NCBI RefSeq assembly: GCF_933775445.1 | Contig: NC_065874.1 | Coordinates: 32,248,501 to 32,312,500, forward strand | Length of the DNA: 64,000 nucleotides | Origin: Argentina anserina | Taxonomy: Eukaryota > Streptophyta > Magnoliopsida > Rosales > Rosaceae | Direction: 5' to 3' | Shown here: piece after piece, positions 10,463-28,265 of the stretch | Position numbering within the stretch: position 1 is the stretch's first letter | How the letters are laid out: each line of letters starts with the position of its first letter | Notes under the pieces: model-generated | Database searches by the model: none | The model's input: the letters and a program-made list of their open reading frames with translations, nothing else | What the model was told of the DNA's origin: nothing | Translations under genes and position numbers: made by a program

Positions 10463-11281
10463 CAGTAAAACCGTTATGAATTAATAAGTTCGGGACTGAT
10501 GAAATTTATTATTTTAGCGAGATATTAATTTATCAAGGTATAATAAATATTTTCTTTCACGTTTTGAAGAAAAAAGTTTTACTTTATTCATGCACCGCAT
10601 TTTTTAGTTTATCAAGGATACCTTATTAAATTTTTAATTGGTTTTGATGTATTAACTTATCCAAAAGTATTATATTGTTCGATGCATTATATTATTTTAT
10701 TTAATGATAATTAAGAGAATCAGTATAGAATTTTAATGAAATCCTCATAAATGTAAAATTTATTATATAAATTATGCATTATTAATTTATATATTCGATA
10801 AGATCTATATGAATTCTAGAGTTTCGATTATCTTATAAATTTAGAAAAATTATTATTTTAGCACATTAGTCTCAAATCAAGACCGGAAAAAGTATTATTT
10901 TAGCGAGGTTATTAATTAGGAATTTTCTTAGGTACCTACATGTATATGATACCCACATTTACAAATATGATAACAACTTTGTTGTCATTGTGGTAACACA
11001 AATTATTATTTTGGTAATTGTAGTTAATTATAGGTAATTACTTCACTTACAATATTTTACAAATTTTTGAAAAAATTATTGTAAACACGGTAATTTTATT
11101 TAATGATATGTAAATATGTAAAATGAATATGATAATGTTGTCAATATCGTAATTTAGTTCAATTAAATTATTGTCAATGTGATAATTTTGTTCAATTATT
11201 TGTAAATGACTATGGTATACATCTTCGTACCATAGACAACTCCTATTAATTAATCGGGTATTAATTTAAAGAGATTTTACT
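10463..11281. mobile_element. Emigrant/pogo-like MITE
   Basis: The left end CAGTAAAACCGTTATGAATT preceded by TA, and the right end, read inward, AGTAAAATCTCTTTAAATTA, resemble the well-known plant Emigrant-type terminal repeat (CAGTAAAACCTCTATAAAT form, TA target). AT-rich core, no coding. It lies in the promoter-distal region about 500 bp before the first CRK gene and is interrupted by another element at 10918-11244. Confidence 0.65.
10918..11244. mobile_element. 327-bp MITE nested in the Emigrant-like element
   Basis: Both ends start AGGA and share long imperfect inverted repeats (about 49 bp) ending in the common word catttacaaat-like sequence. Flanked by attaatt on both sides (10911-10917, 11245-11251). 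The middle has several copies of a gtaatt/gataat word. No gene. Confidence 0.6.
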
Positions 11282-11728
11282 ATATATATCACCGGCGACT
11301 GGAAATTTGGAAGTTGCAGAATGGAAGGGCTAGCAAGTTTGGTGTACTGATATCAAAGGTTAGTGGTTTACCTATTCTCCTTCAAAACCATGAGCCATGA
11401 CTTTTAAACCTTCACGATTGTGATCAGTTTCAACCCAAACAAGAAAGCCGACGATGCCAACACCATCAACCATTCGAAAAGAATAAATATCTGCATCAAC
11501 CACAATAATTCAAAGCAATTAACTTTTAATTTCATTGTAGGTCTTGCCAGGGAAGTCTCTGTCACTATTTGCATACCATTAGTCTTGGTCAATAAGCCTT
11601 CAAACTTTTACTGCTGAGGAGAACATGTTCCAGGAATCTACCCTCCAATTGAAGCCAGATATTTTATTTTTCTACACTAAAAGCTTGACTGATTAAGATT
11701 GAACGCATACTTAATGTAGGCGAAAGGT

Positions 11729-11738
11729 CTATAAATTA
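11729..11738 (+). promoter_or_regulatory. Candidate TATA box of the first CRK gene
   Basis: tctataaatt lies about 80-90 bases before the chosen ATG at 11819, a plausible distance for a short 5' leader. No experimental start site is known from the sequence. Confidence 0.45.
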
Positions 11739-11818
11739 AGTATATTTTGGTATGATTTTAGTTGATTATATGTGCTGCAAAAATTTCCAGACAAAACTTA
11801 CTTCATTTCCCTAGAGTC

Positions 11819-16181
<4,363 letters not shown>

Positions 16182-16466
16182 TAGAGCTGATGTTTATGGT
16201 GGCATTGAAATTGCCATGCAGCAAGTCCTCGCACAAAGTTATTTGTAGATATGTTGTCCTTAATACTCTTTTTATATACATGTTGTCCATAATTGTCATT
16301 ACGTAAATAGATATATATTTGATTCAATAATTTAAAATATATGGGGTCAAATGAGAAAATTTGGAGATCCGAATAACAAAAGTCTTATGAAATATACATA
16401 CGTATGTATTCTTTTACCCCTAGAGTTTCTAATTTCGTACATTGTGGGAACTGCGAACACCCTAAT
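16182..16466. other. 3' flank of CRK gene 1
   Basis: AT-rich 3' UTR and spacer; nothing else recognised. Confidence 0.5.
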
Positions 16467-17287
16467 GGGAGCATATCACCTGTGCCCAAAAACCATGTGT
16501 CAAACCTGTGCCACAAATTGAAACTTAACCCATCATCACTAACCTAACAACCCACTAATTCTAGCACAAAAATATTATTAAATTAGGAAAATAAGGAAAA
16601 ACTTTAATTCTTTTTCTCTAGCATCAAGACACCAATTCCAGTTTCTCCATCAAACCTCAACCTCCGCTTTTTGATCTCTGGTTCCAATCCCACAACCAGT
16701 ACCCTATCTCCACCTCTTATTCGCCAAGTCTAAGGACAGCAATCTCAATTTCTGGCGAACATCATCGGGTTCTTTTCCGCCGCCGTCGGCTCAATAATCC
16801 TTTGAAATTCAGACTTTGTAATTGTTTACTAAGATTTTGAATTTGATTTCGTCTCACAACAGATTTGATTTTGTCCTTGATCGATCACTTGCAATATTGA
16901 TTACCAATAGCAATCAAAATCATCTATATTGTATCAATTGAAGTGTTTCCTCAATCAACTTTCAGTTCACATAATAGATGAAGAAACACAAATTGGGATT
17001 AGTTTCCAACTGGGTTGATAATTAAAATTCATAAAATTGTTGTTGGAGACTTGAAGTGAAGGAGCTCAGGGTGGTGCTGGGTTGGGTTTGTTGCAGAAGT
17101 GTAGAGATGAAAGAAGAGAAGAAGAACATTGATCGACAAGGAAGAGGTGAAACAATAAATAATATATTTTACTTTTTAATAAAAAAAATTGGTTTGTTAC
17201 AAAAATTAATCTCAGTTAAGTTGGTGAACAAATGTCTGGATATGAGAGTTTGGCACATGGTTTTTGAGCAAATGTGATGTGCTCCCC
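16467..17287. mobile_element. MULE-like MITE or Pack-MULE candidate between the CRK genes
   Basis: Inverted ends gggagcatatcacctgtgcc (left) and ggggagcacatcacatttgc (right, read inward), followed in both by aaaaaccatgtg. Flanking accctaat (16459-16466) and acagtaat (17288-17295) agree in six of eight. The left third (16610-16800) is CT-rich and GC-richer than its surroundings, resembling a captured 5' leader or promoter fragment. The short reading frame at 17056-17277 is not recognised. Confidence 0.55.
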
Positions 17288-17295
17288 ACAGTAAT

Positions 17296-18162
17296 TACTC
17301 ATGTTATCGACTTTCTAGATGAAACAAAACAGGGCCAAAGAACCCTAGCCTCCAATAAAGAAACTTTGAAGCTGACTATTCAATAAAGAAATAGGGCCTC
17401 GGACTTCCACACACTTTGAAGCTTACTGTTCAAATAACATCATAAATTTCAGATCGATGAAGATCCAATTGATAATAACTATTAAAATTATTATTTTTAA
17501 ATAACTCTTTTGGACTTGTTCTTAATGAAGATGGTTAATGATTTTAAGAGAATAAGTGGAGCCATTTACATTTTGTTTATCTGACTTTCAGAGGCAGTTG
17601 AGGATATCATTTTCACAGGGAAATACAAGTAGGGTGTGTGTGTGTGGCAAGATTGTTACTCAATCCCAAGAAGAAAGATTCCTGTTAGGAGAAAACAAAT
17701 TTCTCAGAAGTCAGAATCGAACCACATAAAGAGTAGTATGCAACCTTGGTGCAATTATTGTACACATCAGAAATTACAAAAATTATACATTTATCATACA
17801 ACTTGTATTAATCATTACTTCAGAAGTACTAGTTTACACGTGTCTTGCTCAGTACATGCACAATATTCCCTAGTCCTTGTTTATAATATTCTTTCTTTTT
17901 GGTCAAATTTGTTTATAATATTCAAAGCTTTGAACATTTATTTAATCTCTAGTTCCTATCATAAAAGAATCTCAGCCTTCCTGGATTTAGCAAGGAAGTT
18001 TCTATGCATATCCAAGAGCTAACGGTTTGTAACGCCAGAGTTGAATAGTCATAGAGACCTAATTGTGTACATGTTTATTCTAAAAAAAAAAAAACAAATT
18101 GTGTATATGTTTGTCTTTCTTGAGCTGTTTACTGAAAAACTGATATAGATCAAGTTTCAGTT
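17296..18162. other. Upstream region of CRK gene 2
   Basis: About 870 bp of spacer and presumed promoter. No known motif cluster stands out. A 128-residue open frame (17636-18022) has no recognisable domain. Confidence 0.5.
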
Positions 18163-20672
<2,510 letters not shown>

Positions 20673-20985
20673 AAGAGGTTGCTTGCTAATTATTCTATGA
20701 GAAAATGAGAGAAACCCCTAAAGTAGGAGACTCATTTTAAGATAAACTCACACTTTTAATTTACACCTAATTCATATTTTAAATCTTCCATATGAACTAT
20801 ATGTTTGTACTTAAACCTTCCATATTTTAAAATTATTTTTTCAATTTAAACGTCTCGCAGGGGTAAACAGGCCGGCTGACGAAACATCTTAGTGGAGATG
20901 TTTGATGCCGTGCTCCTAAGGAGATTGTTCGAGCTCACAAGAAGTGTAAGCAATACTTATCCAATGAAAGTAACTATGTTGAAGA
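20673..20985 (+). other. CRK gene 2 3' flank and a decayed open frame
   Basis: 3' UTR of the CRK, then from about 20870 a coding-like stretch (KEIVRAHKKCKQYLSNES) that continues beyond the MITE at 20986-21680 and the solo LTR at 21713-24519. Its origin is not recognised. Confidence 0.35.
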
Positions 20986-21680
20986 TTGGCGATGTGGAAA
21001 ACGGGCCGGCCTAGTCCATTTTATGCGGGCCAAAACCGTGTTCTTATCGTGTTCGGGCCGACCCATTTATTTATCGTGCTGGGTTCGGGCCGGCTCATTT
21101 GCTTAAACATCAAGCCCGGCTCAGTTCATGGCCCATGTCTATGTCGGGCCGGGCCAAGAAGTGGGCCGACCCGGCCCATTAGCATTATAAGACACAATTA
21201 CAATAAAAAAATATTATGTAATTAGAATATTTGTTTTATATAGCTATTTAGAATAGTAAAATAAATAAAATACTACAACATATTATATAATTTTATTCTT
21301 AAAACATTATGTATGTCAAAACAATGACGTTTTCTTCAATACTTTGATAATATTTGTGAAATATTGTAGTTCAAATAATGAAATAATCAAGACATTTTAA
21401 TTTAAAAGTTCTAATATTCAAGTCTAATAATGATAATTGTTTAAATATTTATATAAATGATATAAAATTATGTGTTTAACGGACATGCCTATGAATTTAT
21501 TGTGTTCGGACCATGCCGGGCTCAAAATGGGCTCGGGCCAAGTCGGGCCAATGGGTTAAAATATCTCGGCCTGGCCTGGCCCGGCCCATTACAATAACGG
21601 GCTCGTGCTTGGCCGACTTTTAACGGGTCGGGCCCGTGTCGGGCTCGGGCTTTTTGTCTCATTTGCCACCTCTATTCAAA
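20986..21680. mobile_element. hAT-like MITE with GGGCC-rich ends
   Basis: About 695 bp between gttgaaga (20978-20985) and gttgagga (21681-21688), an 8-bp TSD with one change. Both ends, about 200 and 150 bp, are packed with gggcc, cgggc and ggcccat words in opposite orientation; the centre is AT-rich. The outer right end, read inward, contains gaggtggcaaatgagac, a form seen in plant hAT MITEs. No coding capacity is credible. Confidence 0.6.
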
Positions 21681-22549
21681 GTTGAGGACTTTCAGACAAA
21701 GGAGAAACATAATGTAATAACCCGAATTTTTTTAGAAACTAAATGTCGAGTATTTTCAAAGTATTAAACTTGTGAAATTAATTCAAGACGACAATTGGAG
21801 GTTTGCGACATTTCGAAACGAAAACGGAAACGTTCTCGGATCGTTTAATTAGAAACGTAACGTTACCGCAACGTATAGATCGACTTTTATTCCGTCGCTC
21901 GGTTGCGAAAACTTCCTTCAGGAAAGTCGTAAAGCTCATCGATACGAATTCGTGGACACGTCATGCGTTCGAATCGGACGTCGGACGCGAAAGTTATTAA
22001 CGTCGGAAGTTCGTTTCCGATTTTGGAAATAGTATAAAAGGAAGGAGAGGAGATTAAAAATCAGAAAATCAGATTTTTTCTAAAAATTAGCTCGGGGTAC
22101 TGTTCACCCGACCCAAAAACCTTCTCCGGCCGATTTCTCCACCATCCGACGTCGCCTCGTGTCGTGCCACCTATCAAACTGACGGGCTCGACGAGCTCCA
22201 TCTTTTGGGCTACGCCTTGCACTCCGGCGACAACCACACACGGTGTAGCAACCGCCGGAAGTTACTGCTGTGGCGGCGCCGCCTCCTCCGGCCACCATGG
22301 CTCGAGATTCTTAGGGGGTTTTGCTTGTCTCAGTCCCAGCAACATTCCCACAAAAGGAATCGAGCCAAATCGAAGTGTAAGTACCCGAATCAAAATTTCA
22401 ATTTCTAGGGTTTGTGAATAGTGCCGATTTTATGTTCTTCGTTGTTTGGACTGTTTATGCTCGGATTTAGACCTTGGTGTCAACTAGGAAGTTGTTGGAA
22501 ATGTTGTTTAGGTTGTGGTGGTGAAATTTTGGTGATGATTGGTGGCGGT

Positions 22550-22765
22550 CGGTGAACAGTAACGCCGAATGAATAGTAACTCGCATGAATAGTGATCTGT
22601 AACAGTAACTGTGAATAGTGATCTGTAACAGTAAATGTGAACATTGCGTGGTAAAAACAGTGCTATGAACAGTGTTCGGTAAAACAGTAATTGTGAACAG
22701 CGGTTTAGTAAAAACAGTGAATAGTCATGAACAGTGTTCTGTGAACAATGTTTTATGAACAACAT
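22550..22765 (+). repeat. Degenerate gaacagtg-type short repeats in the solo LTR
   Basis: About a dozen imperfect copies of a gtgaacagtg/gtgaatagtg word mixed with ctgtaacagtaa. The array is irregular in spacing and makes spurious open frames on both strands. Confidence 0.7.
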
Positions 22766-22974
22766 TTAGCTGTGCTGAACTCGTTACCTGATATTTTAAG
22801 TATCATTTTCTAAGCATTTATCGTGCTATTAGGTGACTGACGAAACGAGTGAGGAAATTACTTTCAGGGTCGTGGAAGTTGCACGCAGGAAAGAAGGTGA
22901 GTAAAAATCTCACTTATTTACGAATCTACCCTTGTGGTGATTCAAGATTTTGCAAGAGTTTTTAAGATTGAATT

Positions 22975-23340
22975 ACGACACGTATACAATATAGTGGATT
23001 ACATATATATCGTATAAATGGTAATAAGTACATATATATATAGTTTGCTATATTATATACTGTTATAAATTCATTGGGATTTGTCATTTCGATGACGAGA
23101 ATTAAATATTGAGCATGTGATTTAATTTGTACAATATGAGGTGTGATTATTGTACGTGGATTTAACATGGTGTTTGTTAAAACGTTTTGTCTTCGGACGA
23201 GTTTTGTTTTCGAATGAGTTTTGTCTTCGGACGTGTTTATGAAATATGACATGTATATGATATAATGGATTATATATATATTGTATAAATGGTAAATATG
23301 TACATATATATATAGTTTGCTATATAATATACTGTTATGA
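22975..23340 (+). repeat. Large direct repeat, about 280-bp period
   Basis: acatatatat-gtataaatggtaa...tagtttgctatat...atactgttat and the following gatgacgagat and tgagcatgtgattt stretches occur at 22975-23125 and again at 23258-23400. The unit is repeated twice and leads into a shorter tandem array. Confidence 0.65.
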
Positions 23341-23402
23341 TTTTATCGTGTTTTATGTCATTTTGATGACGAGATTTATATATCGAGCATGTGATTTTGA
23401 TT

Positions 23403-23680
23403 TGTACAATATGATGTGAGATTATTGTACGTGATTTTAACATGGAGATTGTTAAAATGTTGATTTGTCTTCGGACTTGATTTTTAGTACAATATGATGT
23501 GAGATTATTGTATGTGATTTTAACATTGAGATTGTTAAAATGTTGATTTGTCTTCGGACGTGATTTGGTACAATATGATGTGAGATTATTGTACGTGATT
23601 TTAACATTGAGATTGTTAAAATGTTGATTTGTCTTCGGACGTGATTTGGTACAATATGATGTGAGATTATTGTACGTGTT
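23403..23680 (+). repeat. Tandem array, about 80-bp unit, 3.4 copies
   Basis: Each unit holds tacaatatgatgtgagatta, then gattttaacat-gagattg and gatttgtcttcggac. Starts near 23403, 23489, 23568 and 23648; copies 2 and 3 are almost identical, which implies recent expansion. Confidence 0.8.
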
Positions 23681-23737
23681 TGGCAAGTCAGAACCTAGCC
23701 TTTGGCCGGGCGAAAGTTACGATACAGTTAGAGCTCT

Positions 23738-23935
23738 AGTCTGTCCGCCATAGTACTACATGGGAGGTAACGGGTGGTTATCTGCTCATGAGTACTCAGA
23801 TTGTTTTGGATGTTGGGTAGCGGGTGGTTACCCAATATCACCTTAGTACTACATGTGAGGTAACGGGTGGTTATCTGCTCATGGGTACTCAGTTTATTTG
23901 GATGTTGGGTAGCGGGTGGCTATCCAATATCAGCG
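23738..23935 (+). repeat. Two copies of an about 110-bp unit with gcgggtggttacc
   Basis: tagtactacatg-gaggtaacgggtggttatc...ggatgttgggtagcgggtgg is present twice (from about 23751 and 23843). Confidence 0.7.
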
Positions 23936-24524
23936 GTGTATTACGAGAGGGGTAACAGATGTGTACCAGCGTTCTTGGTACCCGTATTATAAATGCATTT
24001 GGGTAACCAGAAGGGTTACTTAATTTCTCATAAGCGCTTCTTTTCTTTGGGACAACCAGATGGGCCGTCCACTGACTCATGAGTGCATTTATATTTGTTT
24101 GATTTGTGGATTTTCGTATATATTGATATGCGAGTTATATATTTTCATTTTACTCATACGAGCTGTAAAGCTTACCGGGTTTGTGTTTACAATCCCGGTG
24201 CACCAATTCGATGGTGTAGTGGATAACTCTGCAGGTGTGGATTAGCGGGAATTGACGGACCGCTCAGAGGACTTGAAGTTATTTATCTCCAACTTGCTTG
24301 AGGATTTGGTGTGACTATCTTGTGAGGATTATACATTTCCAATTGTTATAATGTTGAATTATAAGTTTGGTTTGTAATAATTAGTTTTTCTGAGTTGCAT
24401 TGAGAACTCAGTAATGATCCGCTGTTACACTTTAATGATTTCGATTTATTTGAGATTATTTTGTGTTTAACGACTTTAGAATTTTGAGTTTTTAAGCTTG
24501 AAATTTTAGGGTCGTTACACATAA

Positions 24525-25589
24525 AGCCGGTCTTCAGGCTCATTCCACTTTTGATTTTGAATAAGATCTATGTCGATTGATTGTCATTATATCGCTTATT
24601 TTATTTAAGCTTTTAAGTTTGATTTGTAATGGTAGTATCGCCATAATAAGATTTTTTTGAGTCAAGTGTTTATTTTTCAAGAACAATATTAATGTATGAT
24701 TATTTTGGCAACTAATAAAAGTTTCGGTTTTGGTTCATTGTTATAAGAATGTATACAAGCGTTACTTTGTTTTCCTTAAAGCATGAATCGTTTGGAATCT
24801 ATAAACGGAAGGATTCATAGAACTAAATTCCACAGGTTTATGGTGATGTTTGAGAATTAATAGTTCGACAATTGAACTAACACATGAAACGTAGGGGGAG
24901 TGGCAAACTAAAACAGGTTCGCGAGTTACGGCCTTGAAAATCCACCAAGATGTTCCGTCCACTACCCTCGGGGTAAAGTGAGACGTTTAAATTGAAAAAA
25001 TAATTTTGTGGCCGAAAAAAGTCACCGGAAATGGCCGGAAAGGTTACTAGTAAACTTGCCAAAAAAATGTTGCTGGACCGCCGTCGTTGCATCCCAGCCA
25101 GACCGCCTCAGCTTTGTTGCCAACCCTACAGCCCCTCCGCACGGCCCCTGCATGGCCCTACAGCTCCCTCCGCACAGCACCCCTACACGCCTCGCGCGGC
25201 CCCTGCATCCGCCCCGCAGGACCCCAGCAGCATGCCCTGCAGCCCCTCCCCCCCCCCCCACACAGCCACCCTGCAGTCCCCCTACACGGCAACACTGCAG
25301 CCCCGCCTGGGCACCCCCCGCCTTGGCCCTGCTGCCTCACCATGGCCATGCGTCCCTGCAGTGCTACTTCATTGTCTTTTGCCGATCATAGTAATTTGAT
25401 CCGATGGCAACATGCTTACTCTTTGGCACACATAAGTTTCTCATGTGATTTCTCTAAGTATCTATGATACTGTTATGCACATTTAAGGGATTACAACTTA
25501 TTTTGACCCTTCATATGATAATTCTCTTTTCTTAGAGAATATTCGCATTCTCTTTTTAAAGACTAATTATGTTTTACAATTTACTTGTA
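24525..25589 (+). other. Unassigned repeat-flank with a C-rich tract
   Basis: No gene is recognised. 25080-25340 is very C-rich (cagcccct, gccccc words), in sharp contrast to the AT-rich surroundings, and opens long frames in several phases. It may belong to the 5' part of the copia element that follows, but no LTR matching the one at 36089-36272 is found here. Confidence 0.4.
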
Positions 25590-25919
25590 GATGTCAACCG
25601 GCGAGCTATAATGCTTAGCAGATTGTAGAACAACTTATACAATTTATGCCTTACAAATCCTCTGTGACTTGTCTCATCGGGACCGATCAATTGATCCAAG
25701 GGCGTGGTATAACGCAATTCCTACTACCTAATGGTACTGCAATAACAGTTAAAATGCAATTTATGCACTAGAGGGGAACCGAGCCTTGCTCATTTTTAAG
25801 GATATTTGTGCCAATGATTATCACCTGAACACCAAACTTATTAATGGAAAAGAGTATCTTTGTGTTACGTCTTGTTATGGACGTCATCGTCATAAGTTAG
25901 AGATGTTTTGAGTGTGTTA

Positions 25920-26406
25920 GTAGTGGGTTGTACTTTACCACACTACGTGCAATTAAATCTAATGCAATTAGCAAGTCTTTTTGTGATTTTGACGCTTACA
26001 AGCTATGGCATAATCGTCTACATCATCCCGGATGTGATATGATGATTCGTATATTAAAAACTTCACACAGTCATCCATTTTTCAAAGCCACAAAGCATGT
26101 GGGAATCCCACACGCCATGGATGATGGTGGCATGGCCGTGGCACTTGTGTCTGGCTATGGCTCGGCCACACGGCCTGCAAAGCTTCCCCACGGTCCTCTA
26201 AGACGGTGATGGAACCCAAGGAGTTATGCGATGCCTTTTCCACGATCTCTAATGCTCATAAATCGTTTTGTAAAGCTTGTGCATTCACAAAGATGCAGGC
26301 AAAACCTTTCTTTGCAGTTGATAATATACAAACATTCAATTCTTACAAAGGATATAAGGTGATCTATGTGGACCAATACGTCCAGAGTGCGGGCCATTTA
26401 GATACT
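25920..26406 (+). pseudogene. Copia pre-integrase (GAG_pre-integrs) remnant
   Basis: Plus strand reads DAYKLWHNRLHHPGCDMMIR, the conserved histidine pair of the GAG-pre-integrase zinc-binding segment, followed in another frame by HKSFCKACAFTK, the CxxC half of the integrase H2C2 zinc finger. Between the two, 26090-26215 carries about 120 bp (GIPHAMDDGGMAVALVSGYG) not usual for the family and probably a small insertion. Ends at the TSD of the inserted LTR. Confidence 0.65.
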
Positions 26407-28265
26407 TGTTAGGTTAATATTAACCTAGTAATGTTGGTCATATTTTTATTCCTTTGTTTTATCTTTTTATATATTTATTTATTTCTTATTACGTTTCCTA
26501 CTCATGTTAGGAAAATGTGCAAATGATCAGTCAAAATGAGTGTATTTAGCGCACATTCCAGATTCGGGTGAAAGTTTCAACCCAGAAAGAGCAAATGTGG
26601 AGATTTCACAAGAAAATAAAAGTCAATGCCGGAAAATACTGGTTAAACTCCGACGATAAGAAGGTAGTTGCCGGAAATGGTGGTGGCTAAAGTCAATAAA
26701 TCAATGAAGCATATTGGTGAATCATGAATTGTGGATTTTAATTTACAATTTAAATTCAAAATAGAAGAAGACAAATGAATGGGACCATTTTAAGAACAAG
26801 ATCCACAATTTATGCTTCCACATTTGTCCACCATATCTAGCCATTCATCCCCTTATATCTCTACCCTTCATTTGTGACCCTAATGCCTTTAAATACCCTC
26901 ATTCTTCTCAAATTCGTGCACTCTCCTTCACCACATTAAACTTCCATCAAAACTTTATTTTTTCCATAGTTTGAACATAGTTTTCTTAGGCCTAAGTCAT
27001 AGATATCAAGTTGTGTAAAGAGAAGTGTAAATTGTCTTGGGTTTTCACCAAAAACTAAAGATCATTTACATCTTTGATCAATCACAAACTTGTTTCATAG
27101 ATTTGGGTTGGAGTAAAGAGTTGTGATAGTGTGAGGGTTTTACCAAAGTTATACTCACTTCACTCACTTCACTCTCTTCATCCTCTACTCATAATCATCC
27201 TCAACCCTTGTTCTTTATTCCTAGATTGTGTGGATAAAGTATGGTGTCCATGAAATTCTTCCTTTGTTAGAACCCATTAATACCATACTTAGAAGCAATT
27301 TCTTTCTTATTACATCTTTGTGGGTAGTGAACCTTTAGAGGTACGGTTTGGTATCATTTGTACCAAACCTTTGGTAATTTCTTCTCTCTTTACTCTACTT
27401 CTCTTTTGATGTATTATATTTTCAAGGGTTTGTTGTATTTAATGGGTTGTGAGTAGTTGGATTTGAGGCTAGGATAGCCCTAGCCAAACTTATGTGCTAA
27501 TGAATTCATTTCACTCTTAATTGATGTTAATGCATGTTGAATCTATGAGGTTCTATACTTAAAATGCTTACTAAATGTGTTGCTAGTTTTGTCACCTAGA
27601 AACATGTTTAGGTAATTAATGAATCAGAACTTGAACTTAACAACTTTTTGAATCTGTGAGCATGGGTAACCTTTAGGTGGTGGCTTAGTGTTTCTTACGG
27701 GAAATATTAAGTTGCTTGAATTTTTTACCTTGAACTTAATGCTTGTGTCATGAGTGTAATTACTCTAAGGGGGTGTTATACTTGTGGTACATAGTCCACT
27801 TGTATTATAAGGTAATAAAATTGGGACTAAGGTTATGTGATTTAATTTGGCTCCAAAAGACTTTGTTGAATTGCATGATTAGTTGGTTTCTTGTAGCTTC
27901 ACCAAAGCACTATGGGAAGTTTGTCAACATGTTTATGCATTAATCTTGAGTTACATTTGTGCATTAGTAAGGTTAAGTGCAATGCCTAAGTCTCTACTCC
28001 TCTTTTAATTTTATCTCTACATTTACCTTTCTTTGTTGTTTTTATGCAAGAATTAGTTTGCTTAGCTTAGTTCTAAAATCAACCGAGTCAATTTACTATC
28101 ACTTATTAATACTATCTCCATGACTCTTAGCTTCCAAATGGCTAAGGTTGTAAACTTGTAAAAAGTTAGAATACATGTTTTTCTAGTTTTTCTTGTGGAA
28201 ATCTAGTTAGAGTTGAGGTCCCCACAATCCCTTGGGTACGATACTCTACACTTTCCCTTACTCAT

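Larger units (their letters stand above)
21713..24519. mobile_element. 2.8-kb solo LTR with perfect 5-bp TSD
   Basis: Begins tgtaataaccc and ends gggtcgttaca, a terminal pair typical of large plant gypsy LTRs. Flanked by cataa on both sides (21708-21712, 24520-24524). It has no gag, pol or primer site, so it is a solo LTR left by LTR-LTR recombination. A plus-strand TATA-like atagtataaaag at about 22029 is followed by a GC-rich leader (22090-22330). Downstream are three families of internal tandem repeats. Confidence 0.75.

Noticed and set aside
11762..11818. Upstream extension of the CRK gene 1 frame
   Set aside because: It opens with TTG, not ATG; the ATG pair at 11819/11822 stands directly before the signal peptide.
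17636..18022. 128-residue plus-strand frame before CRK gene 2
   Set aside because: Composition is non-coding-like and nothing is recognised; treated as promoter region.
22560..22765. Short regular repeats as a possible CRISPR-like array
   Set aside because: Repeat words are degenerate, spacing irregular, and the DNA is a plant LTR.
24205..24245. tggtgtagtggataact resembling the D-arm of a tRNA-Glu gene
   Set aside because: No matching anticodon arm or B box follows; it lies in the solo LTR.
25008..25467. Three overlapping proline-rich open frames on the plus strand and two on the minus
   Set aside because: They arise from a C-rich low-complexity tract; frames overlap in all phases and match no domain.
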